Source of the DNA: Bradyrhizobium sp. CCBAU 53351
GTDB taxonomy: Bacteria; Pseudomonadota; Alphaproteobacteria; Rhizobiales; Xanthobacteraceae
Direction: 5' to 3'
NCBI RefSeq assembly: GCF_015291745.1
Contig: NZ_CP030059.1
Location: 5,855,501 to 5,919,500, forward strand
Length of the DNA: 64,000 nt
The notes beneath the pieces were generated by a model that saw only the letters and a program-made list of their open reading frames with translations, did no database searches and was not told the origin of the DNA. Of this stretch, positions 36,130 to 44,996 are shown one piece after another. How positions within the stretch are numbered: position 1 is the first letter of the stretch; every line of letters begins with the position of its first letter. The translations under genes were made by a program, and so were the position numbers.

Positions 36130-36408
36130 ATGACCGACACCAATAATGACACGCGCCCGCACATGCCGCTGGGTCTGGCCCAGCGCGGCTATACGGGCGT
36201 CATCCAGCACCTGTCCGCGCGCGAGGCGGGCTCAGCGCTCTCCGACATCGAGCTCGAGAGCCGCCTGATCGAGCTCGGCTTCGTCGAGGGCGCCCGGGTC
36301 GAGGTCCTGCACGAGGGGCTGGTCGGGCGCGATCCGATCGCCGTGCGGGTCGACAGCATCACGATCGCGGTCCGACGCCGCGAGGCCATGGCCGTCATCG
36401 TCGCCTAG
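36130..36408 (+). CDS. feoA: ferrous iron transport protein FeoA
   Basis: A 92-residue SH3-like FeoA protein with the family pattern LSDIELESRLIELGFVEGARVEVL and the end DSITIAVRRREAMAVIV. It supports ferrous iron uptake by FeoB, encoded 73 bp downstream. The ATG at 36130 (MTDTNND) has AGGG just before it; a TTG at 36115 is the only alternative. Probably iron-regulated (see the element at 36054). Confidence 0.92.
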   Translation: MTDTNNDTRPHMPLGLAQRGYTGVIQHLSAREAGSALSDIELESRLIELGFVEGARVEVLHEGLVGRDPIAVRVDSITIAVRRREAMAVIVA

Positions 36409-36481
36409 ACGGCGACCGGACGCCTCATCCCAGGCTTTTCGACAAGCCTTTCGCCAAGCCGTTTGCCAGGCCTTTGATCAC

Positions 36482-38353
36482 ATGGAATTACCCCTGCTGC
36501 ATCTCGCCCTGGTCGGCACGCCCAACAGCGGCAAGACGTCGCTGTTCAACGCCCTGACCGGCAGCCGGCAGAAGGTCGCGAACTATCCCGGCGTCACGGT
36601 CGAGCGCAAGGAAGGCTTCTTCGTCACCCCCCTGGGACGCCAGGTGTCGGTGGTCGACCTGCCCGGCACCTACTCGCTGCGCGGCCGCAGCCCGGACGAG
36701 GAGATCACCCGCGACTTCGTGCTCGGCAAGGCCTCCGGCGAGACCGTGCCCGATCTCGTGCTGTGCGTGGCCGATTCCACCAATCTGCGGCTGACCATCC
36801 GCCTGCTGCTCGAGCTCAAGCGCACCGGACGGCCGATGGTGCTCGTGCTCAACATGTTCGACATCGCCGCCCGCCGCGGCATCACCGTCGACGTCGAGCG
36901 GCTCGCCAAGGAGCTTGGCCTGCCCGTGGTCACCTCGATCGCGGTGCGCAAGGGCGGCACGGCCGACCTCCTGAAGCTGACCGACGAGATCTCGGCCAAG
37001 CTCGCCGCCGAGGCGGAGGCCAACAGCTGGCGCGCGCTCAGCGTCTCCGAACTCCGCGCGACCCAGCGCGAGGCCGACCGCATCATCGCCGACTGCGTCA
37101 GCCTGCCTACGAGGCCCGACACCTGGACCGCGCGGATCGACGCGGTCGTACTGCATCCCGTCGGCGGTCTCATCGTGCTGATGCTGATCCTGTTCGTGAT
37201 GTTCCAGGCGGTGTTCGCCTGGGCGCAGCCGGCCATGGACCTGCTCAAGTCCGGCTTCGACTCGCTCGGGGAGCTGGTGCAGGCTACCCTGCCCGACGGC
37301 CTGTTGCAGAGCTTCCTGCAGAACGGCGTGATCTCCGGCGTCGGCAGCGTCATCGTGTTCCTGCCGCAGATCATCCTGATCTTCCTGTTCATCCTGCTGC
37401 TGGAAGATTTCGGCTACATGGCGCGCGCCGCGTTCCTGATGGACCGCATCATGGGCGGCGCGGGGCTGCATGGCCGCGCCTTCATTCCGCTCTTGTCGAG
37501 CTTTGCCTGCGCCATTCCCGGCATCATGGCGACGCGCGTGATCGACAACAAGCGCGACCGGCTGACCACGATCCTGATCGCGCCGCTGATGACCTGCTCG
37601 GCGCGCATTCCGGTCTACACGCTGATCATCTCCGCCTTCATTCCGGCGAAGGACATCTGGGGCTTCATCAACCTCCAGGGTCTCGTAATGTTCGGCCTCT
37701 ATGCCTGTGGCATCATCAGCGCGCTGGCCGTTTCGTTCCTGATCAAGTTCTTCATGCTGCGCGACTATGCGCCGGCGCCGTTCATGCTGGAGCTGCCCGA
37801 CTACAAGATGCCGCGGCTGAAATCGATCGTGATCGGCATCTACACCCGCGCCAAGATGTTCCTGGTGCGCGCGGGCACCACGATCTTCTCGATGATGGTG
37901 CTGATCTGGTTCCTGGCCTCGTTCCCGCAGCCGCCGGCAGGCGCGACCGATCCAGCGATCGACTTCAGCCTTGCGGCGATGATCGGCAAGGCGCTCGAGC
38001 CGCTGCTCGCGCCGGTCGGCTTCAACTGGCAGATCGCGGTCGCGCTGATCCCGGGCATGGCGGCGCGCGAGGTCGCGGTCGCAGCCCTCGGCACCGTCTA
38101 CGCGATCGAAGGCGGCAAGGAAGCGGCCGAGCAGATCGGCCAGGTGCTGGCGACGAAATGGTCGCTCGCCACCGCCCTGTCGATGCTGGCCTGGTACATC
38201 TTCGCCCCGCAATGCGCCTCGACGCTGGCCGTCATCCGGCGCGAGACCGGCAGCTGGACCTGGATGGCGGTGACCTTCACTTACATGCTGGTGCTGGCCT
38301 ATGCCGCGAGCCTTTTGACGTACAACGTCGCGGTGGCGCTCGGGGCTGGATAG
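36482..38353 (+). CDS. feoB: ferrous iron transporter FeoB
   Basis: A 623-residue inner-membrane iron transporter. The N-terminal G domain shows G1 GTPNSGKTSLFN, switch region GVTVERKEG, G3 DLPGTYS and G4 NMFD. It is followed by a helical GDI-like domain and about eight membrane helices, including two gate repeats (ARAAFLMDRIMGGAGLHGRAFIPLLSSF, and ALIPGMAAREVAVAALGTVYAI). It is somewhat shorter than E. coli FeoB. No feoC is present. Confidence 0.96.
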   Translation: MELPLLHLALVGTPNSGKTSLFNALTGSRQKVANYPGVTVERKEGFFVTPLGRQVSVVDLPGTYSLRGRSPDEEITRDFVLGKASGETVPDLVLCVADSTNLRLTIRLLLELKRTGRPMVLVLNMFDIAARRGITVDVERLAKELGLPVVTSIAVRKGGTADLLKLTDEISAKLAAEAEANSWRALSVSELRATQREADRIIADCVSLPTRPDTWTARIDAVVLHPVGGLIVLMLILFVMFQAVFAWAQPAMDLLKSGFDSLGELVQATLPDGLLQSFLQNGVISGVGSVIVFLPQIILIFLFILLLEDFGYMARAAFLMDRIMGGAGLHGRAFIPLLSSFACAIPGIMATRVIDNKRDRLTTILIAPLMTCSARIPVYTLIISAFIPAKDIWGFINLQGLVMFGLYACGIISALAVSFLIKFFMLRDYAPAPFMLELPDYKMPRLKSIVIGIYTRAKMFLVRAGTTIFSMMVLIWFLASFPQPPAGATDPAIDFSLAAMIGKALEPLLAPVGFNWQIAVALIPGMAAREVAVAALGTVYAIEGGKEAAEQIGQVLATKWSLATALSMLAWYIFAPQCASTLAVIRRETGSWTWMAVTFTYMLVLAYAASLLTYNVAVALGAG

Positions 38354-38568
38354 GTCCTCCAAAACAAAAAAGTACGAAAACAACCCCATGCACAGTAGAC
38401 GGGGATTGTGAAATCAATGGCTTACGCATGCGCGAAAAATCATCCGGCCGTCGATGACGCGCCGGTTGACCCGTCGGGCAAAACACGGGCACGCTGCCAT
38501 GGTCGACTTCAGCGGCATTCAACCGGCGGGCCGGCCGGCAACGCGTTCTTGGTGACGACCTCGCAGTC
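38354..38568. repeat. intergenic region, possible dispersed-repeat remnant
   Basis: No gene is seen. The segment from AACAACCCCATGCACAGTAG (38381-38400) to GACCCGTCGGGCAAAACAC (38468-38486) resembles a sequence I remember occurring many times in Bradyrhizobium genomes. There is no second copy here, so its repeat status rests on memory only. Confidence 0.35.
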
Positions 38569-39066
38569 ATGGATCACTTCAGCACCAAGCGGCTCACCGC
38601 CGAGCGGCTGAACGAAAGTCACCTCCCCGATCTCGTCGCGCTGCATCTCGATGCCGAGGTCTCCCGCTATCTCGGTGGGGTGCGGACGCTAGATGTCACG
38701 AAGACCTATCTCGCCACCAACATGGCCCATTGGGACCAGCATGGCTTCGGCCTCTGGGTGATGCGAACGCAGGACGGAGCGTTCGTGGGACGCGGAGGCA
38801 TCCGGCACATTCTCGTCGACGACGTCGACGAGATCGAGATCCTCTATGCGTACAAGCGCGAATTCTGGGGTCAGGGATTTGCAAGCGAGATCGCGGCCGC
38901 GATGACGGACATCGGACTGTTGCATTTCAGGCTGCCGTTCCTCATCGGCATCGTGAATGTCGAGAACGTCGCATCGCGCCGGGTGCTGGAAAAAGCGAAC
39001 TACGTCCTCGAGCGCGGCGCCAACCGCCACGGCGAGGACGTCGAGATCTATCGCATCCGGCGCTGA
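38569..39066 (+). CDS. GNAT family acetyltransferase (RimJ/RimL-like)
   Basis: A 165-residue acetyltransferase. Family features are STKRLTAERLNESHLPDLVALH at the start, YAYKREFWGQGFASEIAAAM (acetyl-CoA loop, with GQGFA in place of the usual GxGxA) and the end NVENVASRRVLEKANYVLERG. Proteins of this group acetylate ribosomal proteins or small molecules; the substrate here is unknown. It stands alone between feoB and a convergent DUF417 gene (15 bp between stops). Confidence 0.87.
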   Translation: MDHFSTKRLTAERLNESHLPDLVALHLDAEVSRYLGGVRTLDVTKTYLATNMAHWDQHGFGLWVMRTQDGAFVGRGGIRHILVDDVDEIEILYAYKREFWGQGFASEIAAAMTDIGLLHFRLPFLIGIVNVENVASRRVLEKANYVLERGANRHGEDVEIYRIRR

Positions 39067-39081
39067 GGGACGGCTCGGCGC

Positions 39082-39567
39082 TCAGCCGGCACGCAGCCGA
39101 ACCAGTGATCGCGGCAGTGATGCGAGGAACAGCACGGCGCAAACACACAGCAGGACGATGTCCTTGAACAGGAACTCGCCCGCCAGATTCCACGCCATCG
39201 GATCCGATGACAGGCTCCATTTCACGACTCCGGGCGTCGTGAAGAAAAACGACCAGGTGATCGCGAATGTCACCATGCCCATGAGCGAGCCCAAGGCCGA
39301 GAGGATCGGGCTGAACGCACCGCCCGCGAGCAACGCCGCAATCACGAATTCGACAACACCGAGAACGTACGCCTCTCCCCTCAATCCAAACACCGAGAGC
39401 CAGGAGACGAATGGACTGTTGGTGATGAACTGCGCGATGCCCTGCGCCGATTGCGGGGTGAATTTCTGCATCCCGAACGACACGAAAATGACCACCATGA
39501 CCCAGCGGAGAATGGCGAGCGGACGATAAGACCCGCCGCCATTCTCGGCGACATTGAAACCTTGCAT
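39082..39567 (-). CDS. DUF417 (YkgB/RclC-like) membrane protein
   Basis: A membrane protein of about 161 residues with four helices and the family motif WVMVVIFVSFGMQKFTPQSAQGI near the N-terminus. Also family-like is FVSWLSVFGLRGEAYVLGVVEF. The E. coli member RclC belongs to a reactive chlorine stress operon; whether this one does is unknown, and no rclA or rclR lies nearby. I use the ATG at 39567 (MQGFNV); the frame is open for 19 more codons. Confidence 0.78.
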   Translation of the reverse strand: MQGFNVAENGGGSYRPLAILRWVMVVIFVSFGMQKFTPQSAQGIAQFITNSPFVSWLSVFGLRGEAYVLGVVEFVIAALLAGGAFSPILSALGSLMGMVTFAITWSFFFTTPGVVKWSLSSDPMAWNLAGEFLFKDIVLLCVCAVLFLASLPRSLVRLRAG

Positions 39568-40030
39568 GTGGCGATTGCTCCCCGGGTGCGCATTGAACGG
39601 CTGGCGACACGTCGTCGCCAACACGCTGTACGAAGAGGCCGTCGCGTCGTTACAGCGCGTCGCCGGCCCGGACGATCACAGCTGCGTGCGGGGATGTGTT
39701 CGACCGTAAGCGATCCCTCGCCCCAACCGAGAGTCGACCGGTCGTCTTCTCAGTCACGCGACGCCGGCGACGGCAGCGGTCCGGTATCAGGATGACTGTG
39801 TTAAGTTGTGAACCGACGCCGCGAGTTTCCGGGCGCAGTCTGCTGACCGCAAAACCTTCTTTCGCCTGCCGGACAGACGTCCGCCGACACCAGAGACGGC
39901 GCATAGGTGGTCAAACGGAACTCAATGCTTCCCCGCGAGTTCCTCAGATGAAACATTTCCGCTCCTGAGGCTGGCTGTTCTTTCATGAGCCGCGCAGAAT
40001 GAGGGATTCCACCAAGTCGCGAGGGGGACA
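39568..40030. other. intergenic region without recognised gene
   Basis: About 460 bp between the divergent DUF417 and kaiC-like genes. Frames present are short and not protein-like. I looked for a GGAAC-N16/17-CGTT general-stress promoter before the kaiC-like gene; a GGAAC occurs near 39917 but lacks the second element. Confidence 0.5.
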
Positions 40031-41545
40031 ATGACCGGTCCGTCGAAGGCTGCATCGAGCAGCGGGTTCAAAGATTTGCCAAGAGTTTCGACCGGCAGCG
40101 ACGGTTTGGATGACATTCTGGGCGGTGGCTTGGACGCCAACAGGATGTACCTCTATGAGGGGCGGCCGGGGACCGGCAAGACCACGATCGCGCTGCAATT
40201 CCTTCTCCGGGGTGTGCGCGACGGTGAGCGTGTGCTCTATATCTCGCTGTCAGAGACACGGCGGGAGCTCGAGCTCGTCGCGCATCGGCACGGCTGGTCT
40301 CTGCAAGGCGTCGATATTTTCGAGCTGGTCCCGCCCGAGACGACGCTCGATCCCGACCGGGAGCTCACAGTCTTCCATCCCGCGGAGATGGAGCTCAGCG
40401 AAACGACCGGCCTGATCTTCAAAGAGGTCGAGCGGATCAATCCCACCCGCGTCGTGCTCGACAGCCTGTCCGAGCTGCGCCTGCTGGCCCAGAACCCGCT
40501 GCGCTACCGGCGCCAAGTGCTGGCCTTGAAGCACTTCTTCACCAACCGCAACTGCACTGTCGTGCTGCTCGACGATCTATCCTCCTCCCAGGACGATCTG
40601 CAGCTGCATTCGATCGCACACGGTGTCGTCATGCTTGAGCAAATGGCTATCGATTACGGCGCGGAGCGGCGCCGGCTTCGCGTGATCAAGATGCGCGGCA
40701 TTCGATTTCGCGGCGGGTACCACGATTTTACGATCTCGCAAGGCGGCTTGCGGATCTTCCCACGGCTTGTCGCGGCCGAGCATCACAAGGCGTTCCACGG
40801 CGAGTTCGTGTCCAGCGGTAACGCCGAGCTTGATCAACTGCTGGGCGGCGGGCTCGAGCGCGGCACCAACGCGCTTCTCCTCGGCTCTGCCGGTGTCGGC
40901 AAGTCCTCCCTCGCGCTGGCCTATGCCATCGCGGCGGCGGAACGCGGCGAGCACGCCGTGTTCTTCGCCTTCGATGAAGGCCGTGGGACGATCGAAGCAC
41001 GTGCTCGGACACTGGGCCTGCCTCTGCAGGAACATCTGGATTCCGGGAAAATCCGCTTCCAACAAGTCGATCCCGCCGAATTGTCGCCCGGAGAGTTCGC
41101 GGCGACGCTGCGCCGGAGCGTCGAGATCGACAACGCCAGGGTTGTCATCATCGACAGCCTGAACGGCTATTTGAACGCGATGCCGGACGAGCGCTTCCTC
41201 ATCCTGCAAATGCACGAACTCCTCAGCTATTTGGCCCAGCAAGGCGTGCTGACGATTCTGATCCTCGCCCAGCATGGGCTCGTCGGCCCGATGGATACGC
41301 CGCTCGATATCAGCTATCTGAGCGATGCAGTGGTGATGCTGCGCTATTTCGAGTTTGGCGGAACGGTGCGGCGCGCGCTCTCCGTCGTCAAGAAGCGCAG
41401 CGGCAACCACGAGCACAGCATCCGCGAGTTCCGGCTCGGCGGCACGGGGATCAGGCTCGGTCCGCCTCTGCAGGAGTTCAGCGGCATTTTTTCCGGCAAT
41501 CCCCGCTATACCGGCACGGTGCTGCCGGAAGGACCGGCTGAATGA
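40031..41545 (+). CDS. KaiC-family two-domain ATPase
   Basis: A 504-residue protein with two RecA-like KaiC domains. CI has Walker A GRPGTGKTTIALQF near residue 45, the catalytic acidic site YISLSETRRELE, and Walker B RVVLDSLSELRLL. CII has Walker A GSAGVGKSSLALAYA, the acidic site FFAFDEGRGTIE, and Walker B ARVVIIDSLNGYL. At the place of the cyanobacterial phosphorylation pair Ser-Thr it has Ser428-Tyr429. No kaiA or kaiB is nearby. Its stop overlaps the start of a hybrid kinase gene by four bases, so the two act together. Such non-cyanobacterial KaiC proteins are thought to serve stress or timing functions. Confidence 0.88.
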   Translation: MTGPSKAASSSGFKDLPRVSTGSDGLDDILGGGLDANRMYLYEGRPGTGKTTIALQFLLRGVRDGERVLYISLSETRRELELVAHRHGWSLQGVDIFELVPPETTLDPDRELTVFHPAEMELSETTGLIFKEVERINPTRVVLDSLSELRLLAQNPLRYRRQVLALKHFFTNRNCTVVLLDDLSSSQDDLQLHSIAHGVVMLEQMAIDYGAERRRLRVIKMRGIRFRGGYHDFTISQGGLRIFPRLVAAEHHKAFHGEFVSSGNAELDQLLGGGLERGTNALLLGSAGVGKSSLALAYAIAAAERGEHAVFFAFDEGRGTIEARARTLGLPLQEHLDSGKIRFQQVDPAELSPGEFAATLRRSVEIDNARVVIIDSLNGYLNAMPDERFLILQMHELLSYLAQQGVLTILILAQHGLVGPMDTPLDISYLSDAVVMLRYFEFGGTVRRALSVVKKRSGNHEHSIREFRLGGTGIRLGPPLQEFSGIFSGNPRYTGTVLPEGPAE

Positions 41546-43248
41546 GCGCCGACCGGGACAAGCGTGTTCTGATATTCGCCCCGATCGGCCGCGACGGACC
41601 GGCATCGGCGGAGCTTTTTCGCGGCGCGAGCCTGGAAGCGGTCAATTGCCGAAGTCTGCCCGAACTCGTTGCCGAGATGAAGGGTGGCGTTGGAGCGGTT
41701 TTCTTGGCCGAAGAGGGATTGTTCGGCAATGACACGGCGCCGCTCGCACAATGGATCGCGAACCAGCCGCCATGGTCCGACCTGCCTTTTGTCGTCCTCA
41801 CCAGCCACCGGGAGCAACCGGCTGTCGTTGCGTGGCGACGCAGCATCGTCGACCTCCTGCGCAACGTTTCGCTGCTCGAACGTCCAGTGCAGCCGATCAC
41901 GCTGACCAGCGCGGTTCAATCCGCGATGAGGGCGCGGCGGCGACAATATGAAATCCGGGCCTTGCTCCAGGCCCGTGAGCAGACCGCTCAGGAGCTCGAG
42001 AAGCTGGTGGTCGAGCGGACGCGAGAGCTGGAAGAGGCCAACGAACAGCTTCGCCTCGAAATGAACGAACGCACGCGCGTCGAGGAGACCCTTCGCCAGG
42101 CTCAGAAGATCGAAGCCATCGGCCAGCTCACCGGCGGCGTCGCGCACGACTTCAACAACCTGCTGATGGTGATCTCGGGCGGCCTCGACATGCTCGACCG
42201 CCAGACCGATCCGAACCGGCGCCGGCGCCTGATGGACGGCATGACCCAGGCCGCTCAGCGTGGCGCCAGCCTGACGAGGCAGCTCCTCGCATTCTCGCGC
42301 CGACAGAAGCTTCGGCCGGAGCCCGTCGACGTTGCCGCGCAGATCGGCGGCATGCGGGAACTGCTCGATCGCAGCCTGAGGGGGGACGTCCACGTCGAGT
42401 TCGATTTCCCGGACTCGCTATGGCCGGTCGAGGTCGATCCCGGGGAGCTCGAGCTGGTCGTCCTCAACCTCGCCGTCAACGCCCGCGACGCCATGCCCAA
42501 CGGCGGGACGATCGTCGTGCGCGGGGAAAATTTGCCCGGCCTGAAAGACGGTCCGATTTCGGGTGATTATGTTCGTCTCTCCGTCGTCGACACTGGCATC
42601 GGCATGGCTCCGGATATCCTTTCGCGCGTATTCGAGCCGTTCTTCACGACCAAGGACGTCGGCAAGGGATCGGGGCTCGGGCTCGCGCAGGTCCATGGAT
42701 TTGCCACGCAGTCACGGGGCACTGTCCGGATCCAGTCGGAGGTCGGCCGCGGCACCAGCATCGAGCTGTACCTGCCGCGATCATTCGACGTTCCTTCGAA
42801 GGAGCGACATCTCATCGACCTCACGCGCATACGGCCGAAGAAGAGCAATCATGGCCGAATCCTCCTGGTCGAAGACGACGACGAGGTTGCCGCCCTCGTG
42901 GGCGAGATGCTCGGCCAGCTCGGTTACGAAGTCACGCGTGCCGCCAGCGCCGCCGCGGCGCTCGGCGCCTTGGCTGATGGCCGCACCGTCGATCTGATCT
43001 TTTCCGATATCATGATGCCGGGCGGCATGAACGGGGTCGAGCTCGCGCGGGAGATCAAGAAAAGGCGAAGCGACATCCCGGTGCTGCTGACGAGCGGATA
43101 CGCCGAAGCTTCGGTCCATGAGGCGCAGCGGGCCGGCATCCAGATCCTGGCGAAACCTTACCACATCGACGAGCTGGCGGCCGCGTTGAGCACAGCAAAG
43201 TCGAACCTTCAGCTCGATCCAGAAACGCAGCGCTCGAGTTCCTGTTGA
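41542..43248 (+). CDS. hybrid histidine kinase with N-terminal pseudo-receiver and C-terminal receiver
   Basis: A 568-residue soluble signalling protein. Residues 8-130 resemble a receiver fold but have Glu57-Glu58 where the phospho-Asp is expected (AVFLAEEGL). A coiled coil follows (about 140-190). The HisKA domain has H202 in GGVAHDFNNLL, and the HATPase domain has N-box NLAVNARDAM, G1 DTGIGM and G2 GKGSGLGLA. The C-terminal receiver has DDD acidic residues and phospho-Asp489 in FSDIMMPGGMNG. There are no membrane segments. It probably reads the state of the KaiC-like protein encoded just upstream. Confidence 0.9.
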   Translation: MSADRDKRVLIFAPIGRDGPASAELFRGASLEAVNCRSLPELVAEMKGGVGAVFLAEEGLFGNDTAPLAQWIANQPPWSDLPFVVLTSHREQPAVVAWRRSIVDLLRNVSLLERPVQPITLTSAVQSAMRARRRQYEIRALLQAREQTAQELEKLVVERTRELEEANEQLRLEMNERTRVEETLRQAQKIEAIGQLTGGVAHDFNNLLMVISGGLDMLDRQTDPNRRRRLMDGMTQAAQRGASLTRQLLAFSRRQKLRPEPVDVAAQIGGMRELLDRSLRGDVHVEFDFPDSLWPVEVDPGELELVVLNLAVNARDAMPNGGTIVVRGENLPGLKDGPISGDYVRLSVVDTGIGMAPDILSRVFEPFFTTKDVGKGSGLGLAQVHGFATQSRGTVRIQSEVGRGTSIELYLPRSFDVPSKERHLIDLTRIRPKKSNHGRILLVEDDDEVAALVGEMLGQLGYEVTRAASAAAALGALADGRTVDLIFSDIMMPGGMNGVELAREIKKRRSDIPVLLTSGYAEASVHEAQRAGIQILAKPYHIDELAAALSTAKSNLQLDPETQRSSSC

Positions 43249-43290
43249 TCTCGGCCCTGACGGGACGGCCTTTCCGAAGGGCTGGGAGCC

Positions 43291-43533
43291 TCAACGGAAA
43301 TATCCCAGCACGAGATCGACATCCGCGCTGCGGGCCGCCGTGCCGGTCAGCTCGGCGTCGATGACGCGGCGACAGGCGTCGATTGCGGCATGGTCGCCGA
43401 GATCATTGGCGGCTTCCAGCACGAGCCAGGCCGCGTCGACCGACGCCTTGTCCGGCGCTCCGCCGCCGATATCGGCGGGGGCGACGCTGGTGAGGTTCTT
43501 CTTGCGAACGGCAGTGCCGAATTGAGGCAACAT
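43291..43533 (-). CDS. small hypothetical protein
   Basis: An 80-residue protein I do not recognise. It begins MLPQFGTAVRKKNL and ends DLVLGYFR, with a central helical stretch (VDAAWLVLEAANDLGDHAAIDACRRVIDAEL). GGGGAG lies upstream of the ATG at 43533. It lies between the convergent hybrid-kinase gene and a DUF2336 gene on its own strand. Codon use fits a real gene. No function can be proposed. Confidence 0.6.
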   Translation of the reverse strand: MLPQFGTAVRKKNLTSVAPADIGGGAPDKASVDAAWLVLEAANDLGDHAAIDACRRVIDAELTGTAARSADVDLVLGYFR

Positions 43534-43564
43534 TGCAGATACTCCCCTGTCCTCAGTGTACCTG

Positions 43565-44683
43565 TCAGTGAACTTGGAGCTCGGGCTGACGGCCCGTGTC
43601 GTTACCGGTGCCGGTCTTGCGCGACTGGTAGAACTTCAAGATGCTGCGCGAAGTCTCGATCTTGAGGCGACCGTATTCGCGCTCGTTGTCCTGCAGCTCG
43701 CGCGCCGTGATCAGGTGATCCTTGGCGCCGAGGAACAGCAGCGACATCGTGGTATCCCAGGAGAAGTCGAGCGCCTTGCACAGGACCAGGATCATCTCGC
43801 GGTTGCGGTCCATCAGCGCGCGCTCGATCACGTCGACCGGGAGCGAGGAGAGCAGCGACAGGCCGATCTGCACCTCGTCGAAGCGGTGCTGGCGTGCATA
43901 ATTCGAGATCGAGTCCTGATTGAGGTTGCCCTGGCGGTACTGCGTCGTCACCACGCGCTTGGCGACGAAATAGCTGCGCGAGGACGGACCGAATTTGGAC
44001 TGGAGATCGCCGGTGACCTCGGTCACCGAGCTCTGGATCTGCGCCATCATCTCGGGTCGCTCGGTCTCGAGGCGGCGGCGGACGTCTTCGGAGGCCTTCG
44101 AGATCAGCTGCTGGAAGACGTGGCGCGGCACGTCCTTGCGCAGGCCGAGCTGCTCGGCAAGGATCGAATCGCCCTCGGCGCGGCGGACCATGTGCAGGAG
44201 GCCCGAGCCGGAGAAGCGCGCGCCCTCGTTCTTCGCAACCGACGTCACGACCTCCTGGTTGCCGCGCTTGACGAGCACGTCGGTCACAGCCTCGCCGATC
44301 GACTTGCGCTGCGCGATCGCCAGCAGATGCGACTGGCTTTTGGTCAGGGCGCTCTCGATCAGCATCTTCTCGTCGATGCGGTTGGAGTCGCGCAGCACGG
44401 GACCGGCAACCTCGATCTCGTCGTCGAGCGCGAGCTTCTCGATGACGTTGAAGGGAGCGTGATCGCAAGCCGACATCAGCTCCGACAGCTGCGCCCGCGC
44501 GGCGACCTCGATCTCCTCGGCGAGCCGGCCGATCACGTCGCCAAACGTGCTGATCTCGTCGTCGCTGTAGCGGCCCGTGATCAGTATGTCGGTCGCATGC
44601 CACAACGCCTTCGCCCGGCTCTCGTCGGTGCCGCGCGCGATCGCGTCGTCCAGATCCTGCAGAAGCGATTTCGCCCCGTTCAT
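43565..44683 (-). CDS. DUF2336 domain protein
   Basis: A 372-residue helical soluble protein of the DUF2336 family, homologous to the one at 9125-10216. Shared patterns include ESALTKSQSHLLAIAQRKSIGEAVTDVLVKRGNQEVVTSVAKNEGARFS-like segments and a C-terminal FYQSRKTGTG region. The ATG at 44683 (MNGAKSLLQDLD) has GGGTG before it; a GTG nine bases upstream is possible. Function unknown. Both copies in this window lie near signalling genes. Confidence 0.8.
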   Translation of the reverse strand: MNGAKSLLQDLDDAIARGTDESRAKALWHATDILITGRYSDDEISTFGDVIGRLAEEIEVAARAQLSELMSACDHAPFNVIEKLALDDEIEVAGPVLRDSNRIDEKMLIESALTKSQSHLLAIAQRKSIGEAVTDVLVKRGNQEVVTSVAKNEGARFSGSGLLHMVRRAEGDSILAEQLGLRKDVPRHVFQQLISKASEDVRRRLETERPEMMAQIQSSVTEVTGDLQSKFGPSSRSYFVAKRVVTTQYRQGNLNQDSISNYARQHRFDEVQIGLSLLSSLPVDVIERALMDRNREMILVLCKALDFSWDTTMSLLFLGAKDHLITARELQDNEREYGRLKIETSRSILKFYQSRKTGTGNDTGRQPELQVH

Positions 44684-44908
44684 CTCGATCACCCCAGTTC
44701 TTGGCCGTTCTTTTGCGAACCGTTGCGTCTCAACGACGCGACGCCGAATTCCTCTGAAGCGACGTTAGAGTTGAAACGCGAGAATTCGGTAAAATCGGCA
44801 AATCAGTTTTGCCGGGCAAAATTCATTCAAATGTGAGGGAATGGGTTTACCGCTTCGACAGGCTTGCCGGGTGCCGAGAAGCTAGCAGCACCAAAGCCTT
44901 CCCGGCGT

Positions 44909-44988
44909 AATGGCCGGGCTTGTCCCGGCCATCGACGCCTTGCGTGCGACGCGAAGAACGTGGATGCCCGGGACAAGCCCGGGGATGA
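44909..44988. repeat. palindromic dispersed element, family C, copy 1
   Basis: A TGGCCGGG-CTTGT-CCCGGCCA hairpin at 44911-44931, then AGAACGTGGATGCCCGGGACAAGCCCGG. It matches the element at 59323-59406 in order and orientation, so the family is directly seen in this window. It lies just past the AsmA-like stop and could also help end that transcript. Confidence 0.7.
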
Positions 44989-44996
44989 GGGGAACC

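Noticed and set aside
39900..39945. General-stress promoter before the KaiC-like gene
   Set aside because: A GGAAC is present but no CGTT-type element at 16-17 bp.
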